A DNA stretch of 64,000 nt from Salinibacterium amurskyense (GTDB taxonomy: Bacteria; Actinomycetota; Actinomycetes; Actinomycetales; Microbacteriaceae). Every line of letters begins with the position of its first letter. Positions within the stretch are counted from its first letter, which is position 1. Location of the stretch: assembly GCF_002797685.1 (NCBI RefSeq), contig NZ_PGFH01000001.1:1-64000 (forward strand). Direction: 5' to 3'. Below the pieces are notes generated by a model. It saw only the letters and a list, made by a program, of their open reading frames with translations, was not told where the DNA came from and made no database searches. Shown here piece by piece: positions 41,460-50,413 of the stretch. The position numbers and the translations under genes are program-made.

Positions 41460-42308
41460 CTACGCCTCGCGGGTGATCTCCACGCTCACGAACAGCTTCG
41501 AGCCGAACGGCCCCGCATACACACCGCGAAGGGGCGGCACATCGTTGTAGTCGCGACCGCGACCCACGAGCACGTGCCGGTCTCCGATATCGATGAGGTT
41601 GGTCGGGTCGTAGCCGCGCCACTGCCCGGCACAGAACCACTCGATCCACGCATGGGATTCGCCCGTGACCTTCTCGCCGATAGCGGCATCCGGTTTCGGG
41701 TGAAGGTAACCAGACACATAGCGAGCCGGGATGCCGACCGAACGCAAAGCGCCGAGCGCGAGGTGAGCGATGTCCTGGCAGACACCCTTGCCACCGGTCC
41801 ACGCTTCTGTCGCGGTCGTTGCCACTCCCGTGACGCCGCTCATGTACTCGATGGCGTTACCGATGGCCTTTGAGATTTCGAGCGCGCTCTCGCACGCGTC
41901 ATCCGACTTCGCCGCAATGTCTTTCGCGAGTGCGACGACCTCAGCCGGCGGCTCGGTGCGGCGCGTCTGGCTGAGGTTCTCGACGGCATCCATCGACAGC
42001 TCGGCGGCCGCTTCAAGTTCGGCCCACGACATGCACTCCGAGTCGTGCTCGCGCTCATGAACCTCAACAAGGCTCGTGGCGGTCAACGACAACTCCTTAT
42101 GACCCGTCAGCACCTCAAACGAGGCAACGCGCGAACCCCAATAGTCGACATAGTTGCTCTGGCTAGAGAGCGGCAAGATGTCGAGGTTCGAGAACAACAC
42201 GAGCTGGCTCTCGACACTGGCGGGCAGCATCCGAGCCTCGTTGTACGACGCGGTAACTTCGCCGCCGTAACTGAAACCCGTGGAATGGACGATCCTGAGT
42301 CGCTTCAT
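41460..42308 (-). CDS. Transglutaminase-like cysteine protease family protein
   Basis: A protein of about 282 residues with an N-terminal bacterial transglutaminase-associated region (RLRIVHSTGFSYGGEVTASYNEARM) and a catalytic transglutaminase-like core. The triad is Cys in GGKGVCQDIAHLALGALR, His in GESHAWIEWF and Asp in YDPTNLIDIG. The ATG at 42308 forms ATGA with the stop of the alpha-E gene, so I prefer it over the upstream ATG. It is the third gene of a conserved trio with an alpha-E protein and an ATP-grasp enzyme, thought to build or trim a peptide of unknown nature. Confidence 0.92.
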   Translation of the reverse strand: MKRLRIVHSTGFSYGGEVTASYNEARMLPASVESQLVLFSNLDILPLSSQSNYVDYWGSRVASFEVLTGHKELSLTATSLVEVHEREHDSECMSWAELEAAAELSMDAVENLSQTRRTEPPAEVVALAKDIAAKSDDACESALEISKAIGNAIEYMSGVTGVATTATEAWTGGKGVCQDIAHLALGALRSVGIPARYVSGYLHPKPDAAIGEKVTGESHAWIEWFCAGQWRGYDPTNLIDIGDRHVLVGRGRDYNDVPPLRGVYAGPFGSKLFVSVEITREA

Positions 42309-43237
42309 GAGATCTCTCCAACCCACTCGGGAGCGGCATTCGTGGGGAAGTAGCGGTGACGCACTGCCTCCGAAGCCGCACTCGTTGCCGCCTGCACTCG
42401 ATCCATATGGTGAGGCAGGTCATCCAAAATCTCGGCGATCGGCCGATACTCCAACTCGCTGCGAATCTTGCCAAGCAAACGCTGCGCATCATCGTTCACA
42501 CCGACGCGGTTCATGCGGTGGGGCTCGAGCTCACGCATGCAGTCCTCAGCCCGCGAAACGGAGAAGAGGATGCTGCGCGGGAACAAGCGATCCAGCAGCA
42601 AGAACTCGGCGGCGTTGCTCGCGCTCGGCACACCGCGATAGGTGCGCAAGTACGGCTCGTAGGCGCCACACGATCGCAGAATCGTGGTCCACGACGGACC
42701 ACTGGCTTCCGTGAGGCTTCGCGTAGCCAAGAGTCGCGCGGTCATATCTGCACGCTCAAGACTGCGCCCCAAGGTGAAGAACTGCCACGCTTCGTCCCGA
42801 CTCGTCGCAGACTCGACAATGCCCACGGCCAGAGCGGAGCGCTCACGAACCCAAGAGAAGAAGTCAGCGACCTTGTCTCCTGAAATTCGGCGCGGCATTC
42901 GAGTCTGGGTGGTGTTGAGGCACTCCCACAATTCGGTGGACACGATCTCGCGAGCACGACGCGCGTTCTCGCGAGCGGCACCCAAGGAATAGGCGATCGA
43001 GGCGGGTTCGGTACGGTCAACCGCGAGGATCGACAACACGTCACCGCGAGTGAGAGTGACGTCGGCCGGAGCCTCGCTACCCATCACACTCAAGAGCGCG
43101 CGGCAGGCGTCATCCTCTTCAATCCACGGATCTTCGAGGAGCAGCTGAAGGTGAACGTCGAGGATGCGGGCGGTACCGTCAGCACGCTCAATGTAGCGAC
43201 CGATCCAGAACAGCGATTCTGCGATGCGACTCAGCAT
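42305..43237 (-). CDS. Alpha-E domain protein (DUF403)
   Basis: A 310-residue all-helical protein of the alpha-E family. Typical parts are LSRIAESLFWIGRYIERADGTARILDVHL at the start (split here by no gap), EDDACRALLSVMG, and the later FTLGRSLERADMTARLL. There are no catalytic motifs. It is translationally coupled on both sides, overlapping the ATP-grasp gene by 7 bp and the transglutaminase gene by 4 bp. The three proteins probably form one system. Confidence 0.92.
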   Translation of the reverse strand: MLSRIAESLFWIGRYIERADGTARILDVHLQLLLEDPWIEEDDACRALLSVMGSEAPADVTLTRGDVLSILAVDRTEPASIAYSLGAARENARRAREIVSTELWECLNTTQTRMPRRISGDKVADFFSWVRERSALAVGIVESATSRDEAWQFFTLGRSLERADMTARLLATRSLTEASGPSWTTILRSCGAYEPYLRTYRGVPSASNAAEFLLLDRLFPRSILFSVSRAEDCMRELEPHRMNRVGVNDDAQRLLGKIRSELEYRPIAEILDDLPHHMDRVQAATSAASEAVRHRYFPTNAAPEWVGEIS

Positions 43238-44898
43238 GATTGACCTCCCTCGGTGTCGATACTCTGCTGTTGCTGCTCTTCTTGACGCTGTCTCTGCGTG
43301 AGCGTTCGAGTGGTGTCATGATCCTCGGCGTGATCCTCATGAACCCCCGCCTCGAGCAACATCTCGGGAGTGATGACCGTGATTGCTTCCGTATCGGCCT
43401 GGCGCTCGACGAGACCCTGAACGGTGCTCTCCGACTCCGCCACTTTTTCGCGGCCAACAACCCAGGTGTCTTTCGAGCCACCACCCTGTGAACTGTTCAC
43501 GACGAGCTGACCCTCGGGCAGTGCAACGCGAGTGAGACCACCCGGCAGCACCCAGACATCGTTTCCGTCGTTAACCGCAAAGGGGCGAAGGTCGGCGTGA
43601 CGCGGCCGCATACCGTCGTCGATCACCGTGGGGATCGTCGACAACTGAACCACGGGCTGCGCGATCCACCCGCGCGGATCCTTCAGAAGCTGCTTGCGCA
43701 GCGTCTCCAACTCCGGCTTCGTTGCGGCCGGACCAATGACGAGGCCCTTACCACCGGAACCATCCACGGGCTTCACCACGAGCTCGTCGAGCCGGTCGAG
43801 CACTTCTTCCAGCGCCCCCGGATCTTCGAGTCGCCAGGTATCGACGTTGGGGATGATCGCCTTCTCACCGAGGTAGTACTCGATGAGATCGGGCAAGTAG
43901 GTATAGACGAGTTTGTCGTCGGCTACGCCGTTTCCCACCGCGTTGGCGATCGTCACGTTTCCGAGGCGAGCCGCGAGCATCATGCCCGGGCTGCCCAACA
44001 TGGAGTCGGCACGGAACTGCAGCGGGTCGAGGAACTCGTCGTCAACCCGGCGGTAGATCACGTCGACCCGAGTGGGGCCCGCCGTGGTGCGCATCCAGAC
44101 CCGACCGCCGGAGCAGAACAGGTCTCGACCCTCCACGAGCTCGACGCCCATGAGGCGCGCGAGCAGCGTGTGCTCGAAGTACGCGGAGTTGTAGACACCC
44201 GGAGTGAGCACAACGACGTTGGGTTCATCCACGCCGCCCGGCGCACTGGCGCGCAGAGCCTGCAGCAGCTTGTGGGGGTAGTCACCGACAGGGCGAACCC
44301 GCATCGAGACGAACAACTCGGGAAGCGTTTGGGCCATGACTCGACGGTTCGAGATGACGTAGCTCACACCGCTGGGCACGCGCACGTTGTCTTCGAGAAC
44401 GCGCCACGCACCCACTTCGTCGCGGATGAGGTCGATACCGCTGACCTGAATACGCACACCATTGGCCGGGTCGATGCCCGCCGCTTGACGGTGGAAGTGA
44501 CTGGATGACGTGATCATCCGAGCCGGAATCACCCCATCTTTGATGGCATTCTGGGGCCCGTAAATGTCGGCCAAGAATGCCTCGAGCGCTCGAACGCGCT
44601 GCTTGATTCCCGACTCAACCTGTTTCCACTCGGAGAGGTCAATAACTCTGGGAACTGCATCCAGAGGAAAGGGTCTCTCTTCGCCAGCGAAGTCGAAGGT
44701 AACGCCCTGGGCGAGGTAACTGTCGGCGAGTGCTTCAGTACGTCCGCGCAGTTCTTCCTGCGTCATTTGCGCCAGCGCGTCATGAATCTCGCGGTAGGGG
44801 CGACGTATCTCGCTATCGGCAGAGAACATCTCATCCCACGCGGCTGGTCCGGTGCGTTTGGAGGCGCTTGATGTGTATCCGTCAAACAAATCTGCCAT
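43231..44898 (-). CDS. Circularly permuted ATP-grasp type 2 protein (DUF404/DUF407)
   Basis: A 555-residue protein of the circularly permuted ATP-grasp family. Blocks include FDFAGEERPFPLDAVPRVID, the nucleotide-binding VVKPVDGSGGKGLVIGPAA, and RVALPEGQLVVNSSQGGGSKDTWV. Such enzymes are thought to ligate amino acids or peptides. The tail (about 500-555) is rich in Gln and His and probably disordered. TAGTGT stands at -12 to -7 from the ATG with no Shine-Dalgarno, so the trio operon begins with a leaderless gene. It is divergent from the esterase gene, also leaderless. Confidence 0.92.
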   Translation of the reverse strand: MADLFDGYTSSASKRTGPAAWDEMFSADSEIRRPYREIHDALAQMTQEELRGRTEALADSYLAQGVTFDFAGEERPFPLDAVPRVIDLSEWKQVESGIKQRVRALEAFLADIYGPQNAIKDGVIPARMITSSSHFHRQAAGIDPANGVRIQVSGIDLIRDEVGAWRVLEDNVRVPSGVSYVISNRRVMAQTLPELFVSMRVRPVGDYPHKLLQALRASAPGGVDEPNVVVLTPGVYNSAYFEHTLLARLMGVELVEGRDLFCSGGRVWMRTTAGPTRVDVIYRRVDDEFLDPLQFRADSMLGSPGMMLAARLGNVTIANAVGNGVADDKLVYTYLPDLIEYYLGEKAIIPNVDTWRLEDPGALEEVLDRLDELVVKPVDGSGGKGLVIGPAATKPELETLRKQLLKDPRGWIAQPVVQLSTIPTVIDDGMRPRHADLRPFAVNDGNDVWVLPGGLTRVALPEGQLVVNSSQGGGSKDTWVVGREKVAESESTVQGLVERQADTEAITVITPEMLLEAGVHEDHAEDHDTTRTLTQRQRQEEQQQQSIDTEGGQSC

Positions 44899-44983
44899 GT
44901 ACAGACACTATGCGGGTTAATCGATTTCCGCGCGAAAGTGCGTTGATTCAGCCATATTGACGCGCACAATTTACAGTTAAGTA

Positions 44984-45628
44984 ATGGCTGCCAACCTCCC
45001 CACAATTCTCGTTCTCCCCGGTGGAGGGTATTCGCGCCTCGCACCCCACGAAGGCGAGCCCGTTGCTGCCTGGTTGCGTTCGATCGGCTGGAATGCTCGC
45101 GTCGTTGAGTACCCCGTTGCCACGAAGCATCCCGCTCCATTGCTGGCAATTCAGTCTGAAATTGCGAAGGAACGTGCGCTAGGGGCACCGCTCGTGGGTG
45201 TTGTGGGCTTCTCCGCTGGCGGCCATTTGGCCGGCCACGCGGCTGTAGCGCCCGTTGCTGACGACAACGAACGCCCCGACTTTGCCGTGCTCGGCTACCC
45301 CGTTGTCACCATGACGGGCGAGACGCACGCCGGCTCTCGCGAGAACCTCATCGGGCTGGATGCCAACTCCTTCCTGCGCGAAGACACCTCACTCGACCTG
45401 CTGGTCACGCCCGCCACGCCTCCCATGTTTATCTGGCACACGGCTGCTGACGAGCCCGTTCCGGTCGAAGCGCACTCGTACCCACTGGCCATGGCACTGG
45501 CGGCGGCCGGCGTGCGCCACGAACTGCACGTCTTCGCCGACGGCAAGCACGGCCTCGGTCTCGCCGAGGGCACGCCCGCCGAAGCGTGGCAGGCACTGTG
45601 CGAGATCTGGTTGAGTTCGCTGCTCTAA
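44984..45628 (+). CDS. Alpha/beta hydrolase, BD-FAE/esterase type
   Basis: A 214-residue alpha/beta hydrolase. It has the oxyanion block LVLPGGGYSRLAPHEGEPVA, the nucleophile elbow GFSAGGH, an acid region in FIWHTAADEPVP and the His in ADGKHGLGLA. This is the small BD-FAE or acetyl-xylan-esterase-like group, which removes acyl groups from sugars or modified peptides. TACAGT is at -12 to -7 from the ATG, so it is leaderless. The 3' end of the gene is repeated just downstream. Confidence 0.88.
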   Translation: MAANLPTILVLPGGGYSRLAPHEGEPVAAWLRSIGWNARVVEYPVATKHPAPLLAIQSEIAKERALGAPLVGVVGFSAGGHLAGHAAVAPVADDNERPDFAVLGYPVVTMTGETHAGSRENLIGLDANSFLREDTSLDLLVTPATPPMFIWHTAADEPVPVEAHSYPLAMALAAAGVRHELHVFADGKHGLGLAEGTPAEAWQALCEIWLSSLL

Positions 45629-45650
45629 CGAGAGCTCGCTGCTCTAACGA
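45617..45650. repeat. Duplicated 3' end of the esterase gene
   Basis: TCGCTGCTCTAACGA occurs at 45617-45631, where it encodes Ser-Leu-Leu-stop, and again at 45636-45650, a 19-bp period. A weaker third copy (GTCGCTGATCTAGCG) lies at about 45663-45678 over the end of the trkA gene. Confidence 0.8.
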
Positions 45651-45671
45651 CGCAAACGCGGCGTCGCTGAT

Positions 45672-46370
45672 CTAGCGGCGCAAGCTGAAGGCTTCGGCCT
45701 TGTTGGTCGGGCCCGAAACGAGAATGGTGTCGTCGGCGGCGATGATGGTTTTCTCGTCGGTGTAGGTCCAAGTGCCACCGAGCGGGCGAACGGCCGTGAC
45801 CGTGACTCCCGCGGTTGACCGCACACGAGACTCCCCCAGCGTCTTGCCGATAATCGCGGCCGGCGGGGCCATCTTGACGAGAGAGAAGTTGTCGCCAATC
45901 TCGAGGTAGTCCTGCATCGATCCCCGCACGAGGTGAGCGACGCGACGCCCCATCTCCTTCTCCGGGTAGATAACGTGGCTGACACCGAGCTGTTCCAAGA
46001 TCGTGCCGTGCGCATCGCTGACGGCCTTGGCCCACACGTGCGCGACATTGAATCGCAACAGCAGCGACGTGGTCAGGATGCTCGCCTGAATGTCACTGCC
46101 GATCGCCACCACGACGCGGTCGAACTCGGGCACCGCCAACTGCTGCAGTACCTCCTCGCGCGTGGAGTCAGCCGAGACCACATGGGTCAACTGGCCATTC
46201 ATCTCCTGCACGATCGACTCATCCAGATCGACGCCGAGCACTTCGGTGCCGTTGGCCATGAGTTCCAGCGCCAGAGCGCGACCGAAACGGCCCAACCCGA
46301 TGACCACCACCGAATCTGCGGCGGCTACGGACGAGGCATCCGAGCCAGAGAACATGCGCAATTTAGCCAA
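45672..46370 (-). CDS. TrkA-type potassium uptake regulatory protein
   Basis: About 232 residues: a RCK/TrkA_N domain with the nucleotide loop VVVIGLGRFGRALALEL and acidic VDLDESIVQEM, then a TrkA_C domain (about 150-232, PPAAIIGKTLGESRVRS). It gates the TrkH channel in response to nucleotides or c-di-AMP. The best start is TTG at 46370: GAAAGG lies 7-8 bases upstream and the start overlaps the trkH stop. The first ATG (46355) has no ribosome-binding site. The two genes are translationally coupled. Confidence 0.9.
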   Translation of the reverse strand: MAKLRMFSGSDASSVAAADSVVVIGLGRFGRALALELMANGTEVLGVDLDESIVQEMNGQLTHVVSADSTREEVLQQLAVPEFDRVVVAIGSDIQASILTTSLLLRFNVAHVWAKAVSDAHGTILEQLGVSHVIYPEKEMGRRVAHLVRGSMQDYLEIGDNFSLVKMAPPAAIIGKTLGESRVRSTAGVTVTAVRPLGGTWTYTDEKTIIAADDTILVSGPTNKAEAFSLRR

Positions 46371-47721
46371 TGATCGGCCTTTCTTTGGGAAGTTCATACA
46401 GGACAGCGCGCTCACGCAGAGCGAGCGCGGTAGCAAAACCAATAGGGCCGAGGCGGCCCACAAACATAAGGACAGCCAAGATCAGTTGCGCGGCCACCGG
46501 CAGCTCGGGCGTGATGCCCTCCGAGAGGCCGACGGTGCCGAACGCCGACACCGTTTCGAACAGCACGGGGCCCAGCGGCAACCCCGAGAGCAACATGATG
46601 CTGATGGTGGATGTCGCGACAACGCCGACCGAGAGCAAGACCACCGCGATCGCCTGACGGTGCACCGCGCGCGACAGTCGCTTGCCAAAGACGTTCACGA
46701 CGCCGTCTCCGCGCACCTCCGCGAGGAGGATGAAGAACAGCACCGCGAAGGTCGTGATCTTGATGCCACCGGCGGTGCCGGCGGGGCCACCACCGATGAA
46801 CATGAGTGCGGTCATCCCGAACTGGCTTGCTTCGCTCATAGCGCCGATGTCGATGCTGTTGAAGCCAGCCGTGCGGGTTTGCACGGATTGGAAGAAGCCA
46901 GCCAGAAGTTTGGTCTGCCAGTCGAGGGGGCCAAGGGTGGCGGGGTTGTTCCACTCGATGAGCGTGATGTAGACGGTGCCGGCGACGAGCAACAGCGGGG
47001 TTGCTGCGATGACGATGCGGGTGTTCATGCTCCACTTGAGGCGGTTGCCGCCGTGCCGCAAGAGTTGCACGATCACGGGGAAACCGAGTCCGCCCAGGAT
47101 GATCTCGGCACACAGCGTGAGCGAGACCACCGGGTCGTCAACAAACGAGATCATGTTGTTGCTGAAGAGGGCGAAGCCGGCGTTGTTAAACGACGACACC
47201 GCATGGAAGATCGCAAACCACGCCGCCTCCCCCACGCTGTAGCCGTAGCGCAGCAGAAACCAGAAGAAGAGGATGAGCGCGCCGATGCCCTCGATGATGA
47301 GCGAGATCTTGAGCACGCCAAGAATCAGCGAGCGCACATCGCCAAAGCCGACGCTCTTGGTCTCGGCAGCGGCCGTAATGCGTGAGCGCAGGGAGAGGCG
47401 GCGGACCACGGCGATGCCAATGATGGAGGCGAAGGTCATGACACCAAAGCCACCCACTTGGATGAGCACCATGATCACGACTTGCCCGAAACCGGTCCAG
47501 TAGGTCGGCGTATCGACAATGACATGGCCAGTCACGCACATCGCCGAGACCGCTGTGAAGAACGCCTCTACGAGCGTTGCGCCACCCGGACCGGTACGCG
47601 AAATGGGTAACGCCAGCAGGGCTGTGCCCGCTGCGATACCAATCAGAAACCCGAGGAGAGTCAGCTGTGCTGGATGAACCAGTTTTCGCTTATTACCCGC
47701 CCCACGGACGATATTGTGCAC
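46363..47721 (-). CDS. TrkH/KtrB-family potassium transporter
   Basis: A protein of about 452 residues with four repeated membrane-pore-membrane units. Selectivity-filter loops are visible as SAMCVTGHVIVDTP, SSFNNAGFALFSNN, QTRTAGFNSIDIG and SAFGTVGLSEGITP, with the conserved glycines. I place the start at GTG 47721, 6 bases inside the longest frame, because TAGTGT then sits exactly at -12 to -7, the spacing of other leaderless genes here. It forms the potassium channel with the TrkA-type subunit encoded next. Confidence 0.93.
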   Translation of the reverse strand: MHNIVRGAGNKRKLVHPAQLTLLGFLIGIAAGTALLALPISRTGPGGATLVEAFFTAVSAMCVTGHVIVDTPTYWTGFGQVVIMVLIQVGGFGVMTFASIIGIAVVRRLSLRSRITAAAETKSVGFGDVRSLILGVLKISLIIEGIGALILFFWFLLRYGYSVGEAAWFAIFHAVSSFNNAGFALFSNNMISFVDDPVVSLTLCAEIILGGLGFPVIVQLLRHGGNRLKWSMNTRIVIAATPLLLVAGTVYITLIEWNNPATLGPLDWQTKLLAGFFQSVQTRTAGFNSIDIGAMSEASQFGMTALMFIGGGPAGTAGGIKITTFAVLFFILLAEVRGDGVVNVFGKRLSRAVHRQAIAVVLLSVGVVATSTISIMLLSGLPLGPVLFETVSAFGTVGLSEGITPELPVAAQLILAVLMFVGRLGPIGFATALALRERAVLYELPKERPIIG

Positions 47722-47787
47722 CGGCACACACTACGCCTGTTTGGGACCAAACAGCACGACTAATGTGTGCGATGCCCAACCGCCTGC

Positions 47788-48228
47788 CTAAGCGCTGATC
47801 GGCTCCAACACGAAGACCGGAATCTCGCGCTCAGTTTTGGCTTGGTAGTCCGCGTAGTCGGGGTAGGCCGCGACCGAACGCTCCCACCAGAGAGCCTTCT
47901 CGTCACCGGTCACTTCGCGTGCCATGAAATCGCCCTTGAAGCCCACATCGTGAAGCTCTACATGCGGATTAGCCACGATGTTGTGGTACCAGACCGGATG
48001 TTTCGGGGCGCCGCCCAGCGAAGCTACAACGGCGTAGTGGCCGTCGTGTTCCACGCGCATGAGGGCGGTCTTGCGCAGCTTGCCGGATTTGGCGCCGACC
48101 GTGGTCAAGACGATGATCGGCATCCCGCGCATGAGGTTACCTTCATGGCCATTGCTGGCCTCGAAGACCTCGGCCTGATTGCGGGCCCACTCTGATGTGC
48201 TGGGTTCGTATTCTCCTGTTAGCGGCAT
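47788..48228 (-). CDS. Deazaflavin (F420)-dependent nitroreductase-family protein
   Basis: A 146-residue split-beta-barrel protein of the DDN family. Characteristic blocks are [38 protein letters not shown], by position 36-73, and [18 protein letters not shown] (76-93). Mycobacterial homologues bind coenzyme F420 and reduce quinones or nitro compounds; the presence here suggests the host makes F420. TAACGT is at -12 to -7 from the ATG and there is no Shine-Dalgarno. It is divergent from a lipoprotein gene that is also leaderless. Confidence 0.92.
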   Translation of the reverse strand: MPLTGEYEPSTSEWARNQAEVFEASNGHEGNLMRGMPIIVLTTVGAKSGKLRKTALMRVEHDGHYAVVASLGGAPKHPVWYHNIVANPHVELHDVGFKGDFMAREVTGDEKALWWERSVAAYPDYADYQAKTEREIPVFVLEPISA

Positions 48229-48287
48229 GCTTCCACGTTACCTTCCGGCGGCTGAAGACCTTACTCAGAGATAGGTAGTTTCTACTC

Positions 48288-48815
48288 ATGCGCTGCCCTA
48301 CGCTCAAGGGCTTTACTGGTCGCATGATCACTTCACAGCGCGGGCTGAAAAGCGCAACCGCCATCGCTATTGCGGCCGGCCTCACCGTTTCCCTTTCCGG
48401 TTGCTTCGGCAACCCCCTCGAGAGCTTCACCGACAACCTCATCGAGGACACCGTAGAGAACGCGATCGAGGGTGCAACCGGCGTCGATGTAGATGTTGAC
48501 GGCGACGGCACGGGAGGCTCGCTGCCCAAGTCGTGGCCTGCAGAGGTTCCTGCCCCCGACGGCGACATTTTGTTCTCGCTCGGAATGGACGATGGCTACA
48601 GCGCGACGATTCAGGTGGACTCTGACGCGGCAGCCGAGGCAGGCTACGAGGCACTCATCTCCAGCGGTTTCGAAATGATCTCCGAACTTTCGCTCGGCGA
48701 CAACGGTTACCTCTACGGTCTTGAGAGCGACAGCTGGATCATTCAGTACTCGTGGGGCACGACCGAGGAAGACGGCACGCTCGTGAACATGATCGTGTCC
48801 GCCGTCGAACAGTAG
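48288..48815 (+). CDS. Small lipoprotein of unknown function
   Basis: A 175-residue lipoprotein. A long signal peptide ends in the lipobox VSLSGC (Cys39), followed by a short acidic stretch with Asp/Gly repeats (DVDVDGDGTGGS) and a compact C-terminal domain of about 100 residues (LPKSWPAEVPAPDGDILFSL). I recognise no family. The ATG at 48288 is preferred because TAGTTT lies at -12 to -7; a second ATG at 48324 would give a shorter, more usual signal peptide. It ends facing the polyol dehydrogenase gene across a hairpin. Confidence 0.8.
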   Translation: MRCPTLKGFTGRMITSQRGLKSATAIAIAAGLTVSLSGCFGNPLESFTDNLIEDTVENAIEGATGVDVDVDGDGTGGSLPKSWPAEVPAPDGDILFSLGMDDGYSATIQVDSDAAAEAGYEALISSGFEMISELSLGDNGYLYGLESDSWIIQYSWGTTEEDGTLVNMIVSAVEQ

Positions 48816-48832
48816 AAAGATTCCGAGCTAGA

Positions 48833-48860
48833 GGCGGTGGGATCGTAAGGTCACACCGCC
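48833..48860. terminator. Terminator between convergent lipoprotein and polyol dehydrogenase genes
   Basis: GGCGGTG (48833-48839) pairs with CACCGCC (48854-48860) around 14 bases, with AGCT sequences outside extending it. It lies between two gene ends and can serve both directions. There is no U-tract. Confidence 0.6.
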
Positions 48861-48864
48861 GAAG

Positions 48865-50346
48865 CTAGCCGTTCATCGAAGCACAAGCATGTTTGATCGC
48901 GTCACGCACTGGCAAGCTGTGTACCAGTTTGCTCATTTCCTCGAACTGCGCAACGAAGTCGGCTTGAGATCCCAGAGCGCCAAAAACGCTGGAATCAGCC
49001 AAGAAGCTGTCCGGACCGCTAGGGTGCTGCACCCGCCGGCTTAACTCAGCGGAATGAGCATCATTCTGCGTCAGTGGATCTCCGTTGTCGTCAACGCCTT
49101 CGACGAACTTCGCCCACCCGGCCACGGTAAGCGCACAGGCGAGTGCGGCTCGCCCACCCTCGACACAGTGCTGGGCGATAGGAAGGACGAAAATGGGGAT
49201 GCGATTAGACGCGTCCGTTGCCAAGCGTTCCAAGGTGTCGCGAATATGCGGGTTGGAATACCGCTCTAACAGAGTCTCGCTATAGCCCGAGTAATCGATG
49301 TTCTGGAGTTTCTGCAGGCTGGGGATGGCCTCCTTGGCCCAAAAGGCTCGCAACAACTCTCTCATCACGGGATCCTGCGCCGCATCGTGAACCAGGCGAT
49401 AGCCCATGAGAAGCCCAAGATATGCAATGACTTGGTGGCTACCGTTCAGCAAACGAAGCTTCATAAGTTCGAAGGGAAGAACGTCGTCGACGAGTTCCAC
49501 TCCAGCGTCAGCAAAAGGGGGACGTCCAAGGCCGAAGTTGTCCTCTAAAACCCACTGGAAAAAGTTCTCGCTAGCGACGGGCCACGAGTCGTCGATCCCG
49601 TATTCATCGCGAAGGTGCTGTAATTCAGAGGCCGCCGTGACCGGAGTGATGCGGTCAACCATTGAATTGGGAAAGACAACGTTCTTCTCGATCCAGTCTC
49701 CGAGTTCGGTAGAACGTAATGTCGCAAGTCCCACGGTGGCAGCTCGCGCGACATCCCCGTTAGAACGTATGTTGTCGCACGACATCACGGTGAAGGGCGC
49801 GATTCCCCGTTCACGTCGCAATCGCACAGCCTCGACGATGTAGCCAAAGGCCCCCGTCGGCCTACTCGGCGTAGACAAATCCGAAATGACCATGGGCGAA
49901 TCGGGATCAAAGTCACCTGAAGCGTGGTTTTGCAGATAGCCGCCTTCGGTGATCGTAAGCGAAACGATCTTGGTTTCTGGGTCGGTTAGGCGTCGAAGCA
50001 CTTGGTCAGGGTCATCCGGCCCAAAAATGTATTCGACGATTGAACCAATGACTCGCACACTTTCTTCGCCAGATGCCGCGCGTGTGACAAGCGAGTACAG
50101 CGAGTCCTGAGCCTGCATGACGTCTCTCATCACTGCATCATTCGGCATCAATCCGACACCACAGATCCCCCAATTGCGGTGTCCGGCTGCGAGGAGATCG
50201 TCGACGACAACCGCTTGGTGGGCACGGTGGAATCCGCCGACTCCTAAGTGCACGATCCCCACCGACACGTTCGCTCGGTCGTACTGAGGAACTGACACGC
50301 GCGGATCTAGGGACGTGAGTGAATCTGAGTTGAGAGCAAACACCAT
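48865..50346 (-). CDS. Mannitol dehydrogenase family protein (polyol or uronate oxidoreductase)
   Basis: A 493-residue long-chain polyol dehydrogenase. The Rossmann loop is GVGGFHRAHQA (35-45), and the catalytic block is MKLRLLNGSHQ with Lys296, Asn301 and His304. Members oxidise mannitol, arabinitol or sorbitol to the ketose, or reduce fructuronate/tagaturonate; the class cannot be resolved further by eye. It is the last gene of a five-gene operon with a phosphatase and an AfuABC-type importer, which argues for a polyol or sugar released from a phosphate ester. GAAAGG lies 9 bases before the ATG. Confidence 0.9.
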   Translation of the reverse strand: MVFALNSDSLTSLDPRVSVPQYDRANVSVGIVHLGVGGFHRAHQAVVVDDLLAAGHRNWGICGVGLMPNDAVMRDVMQAQDSLYSLVTRAASGEESVRVIGSIVEYIFGPDDPDQVLRRLTDPETKIVSLTITEGGYLQNHASGDFDPDSPMVISDLSTPSRPTGAFGYIVEAVRLRRERGIAPFTVMSCDNIRSNGDVARAATVGLATLRSTELGDWIEKNVVFPNSMVDRITPVTAASELQHLRDEYGIDDSWPVASENFFQWVLEDNFGLGRPPFADAGVELVDDVLPFELMKLRLLNGSHQVIAYLGLLMGYRLVHDAAQDPVMRELLRAFWAKEAIPSLQKLQNIDYSGYSETLLERYSNPHIRDTLERLATDASNRIPIFVLPIAQHCVEGGRAALACALTVAGWAKFVEGVDDNGDPLTQNDAHSAELSRRVQHPSGPDSFLADSSVFGALGSQADFVAQFEEMSKLVHSLPVRDAIKHACASMNG

Positions 50347-50413
50347 GACACATGGCCTTTCAATCGATCGAGTGGAATCTTAGCCGTCCGCGTGAGCGGT
50401 ACCTTCGCCAGCG

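Noticed and set aside
46090-47385. Open frame of 431 codons on the plus strand
   Set aside because: It runs antisense to the clear TrkH and TrkA genes. Its translation is rich in Arg, His, Glu and Asp without any domain, as expected for the shadow of a GC-rich gene.
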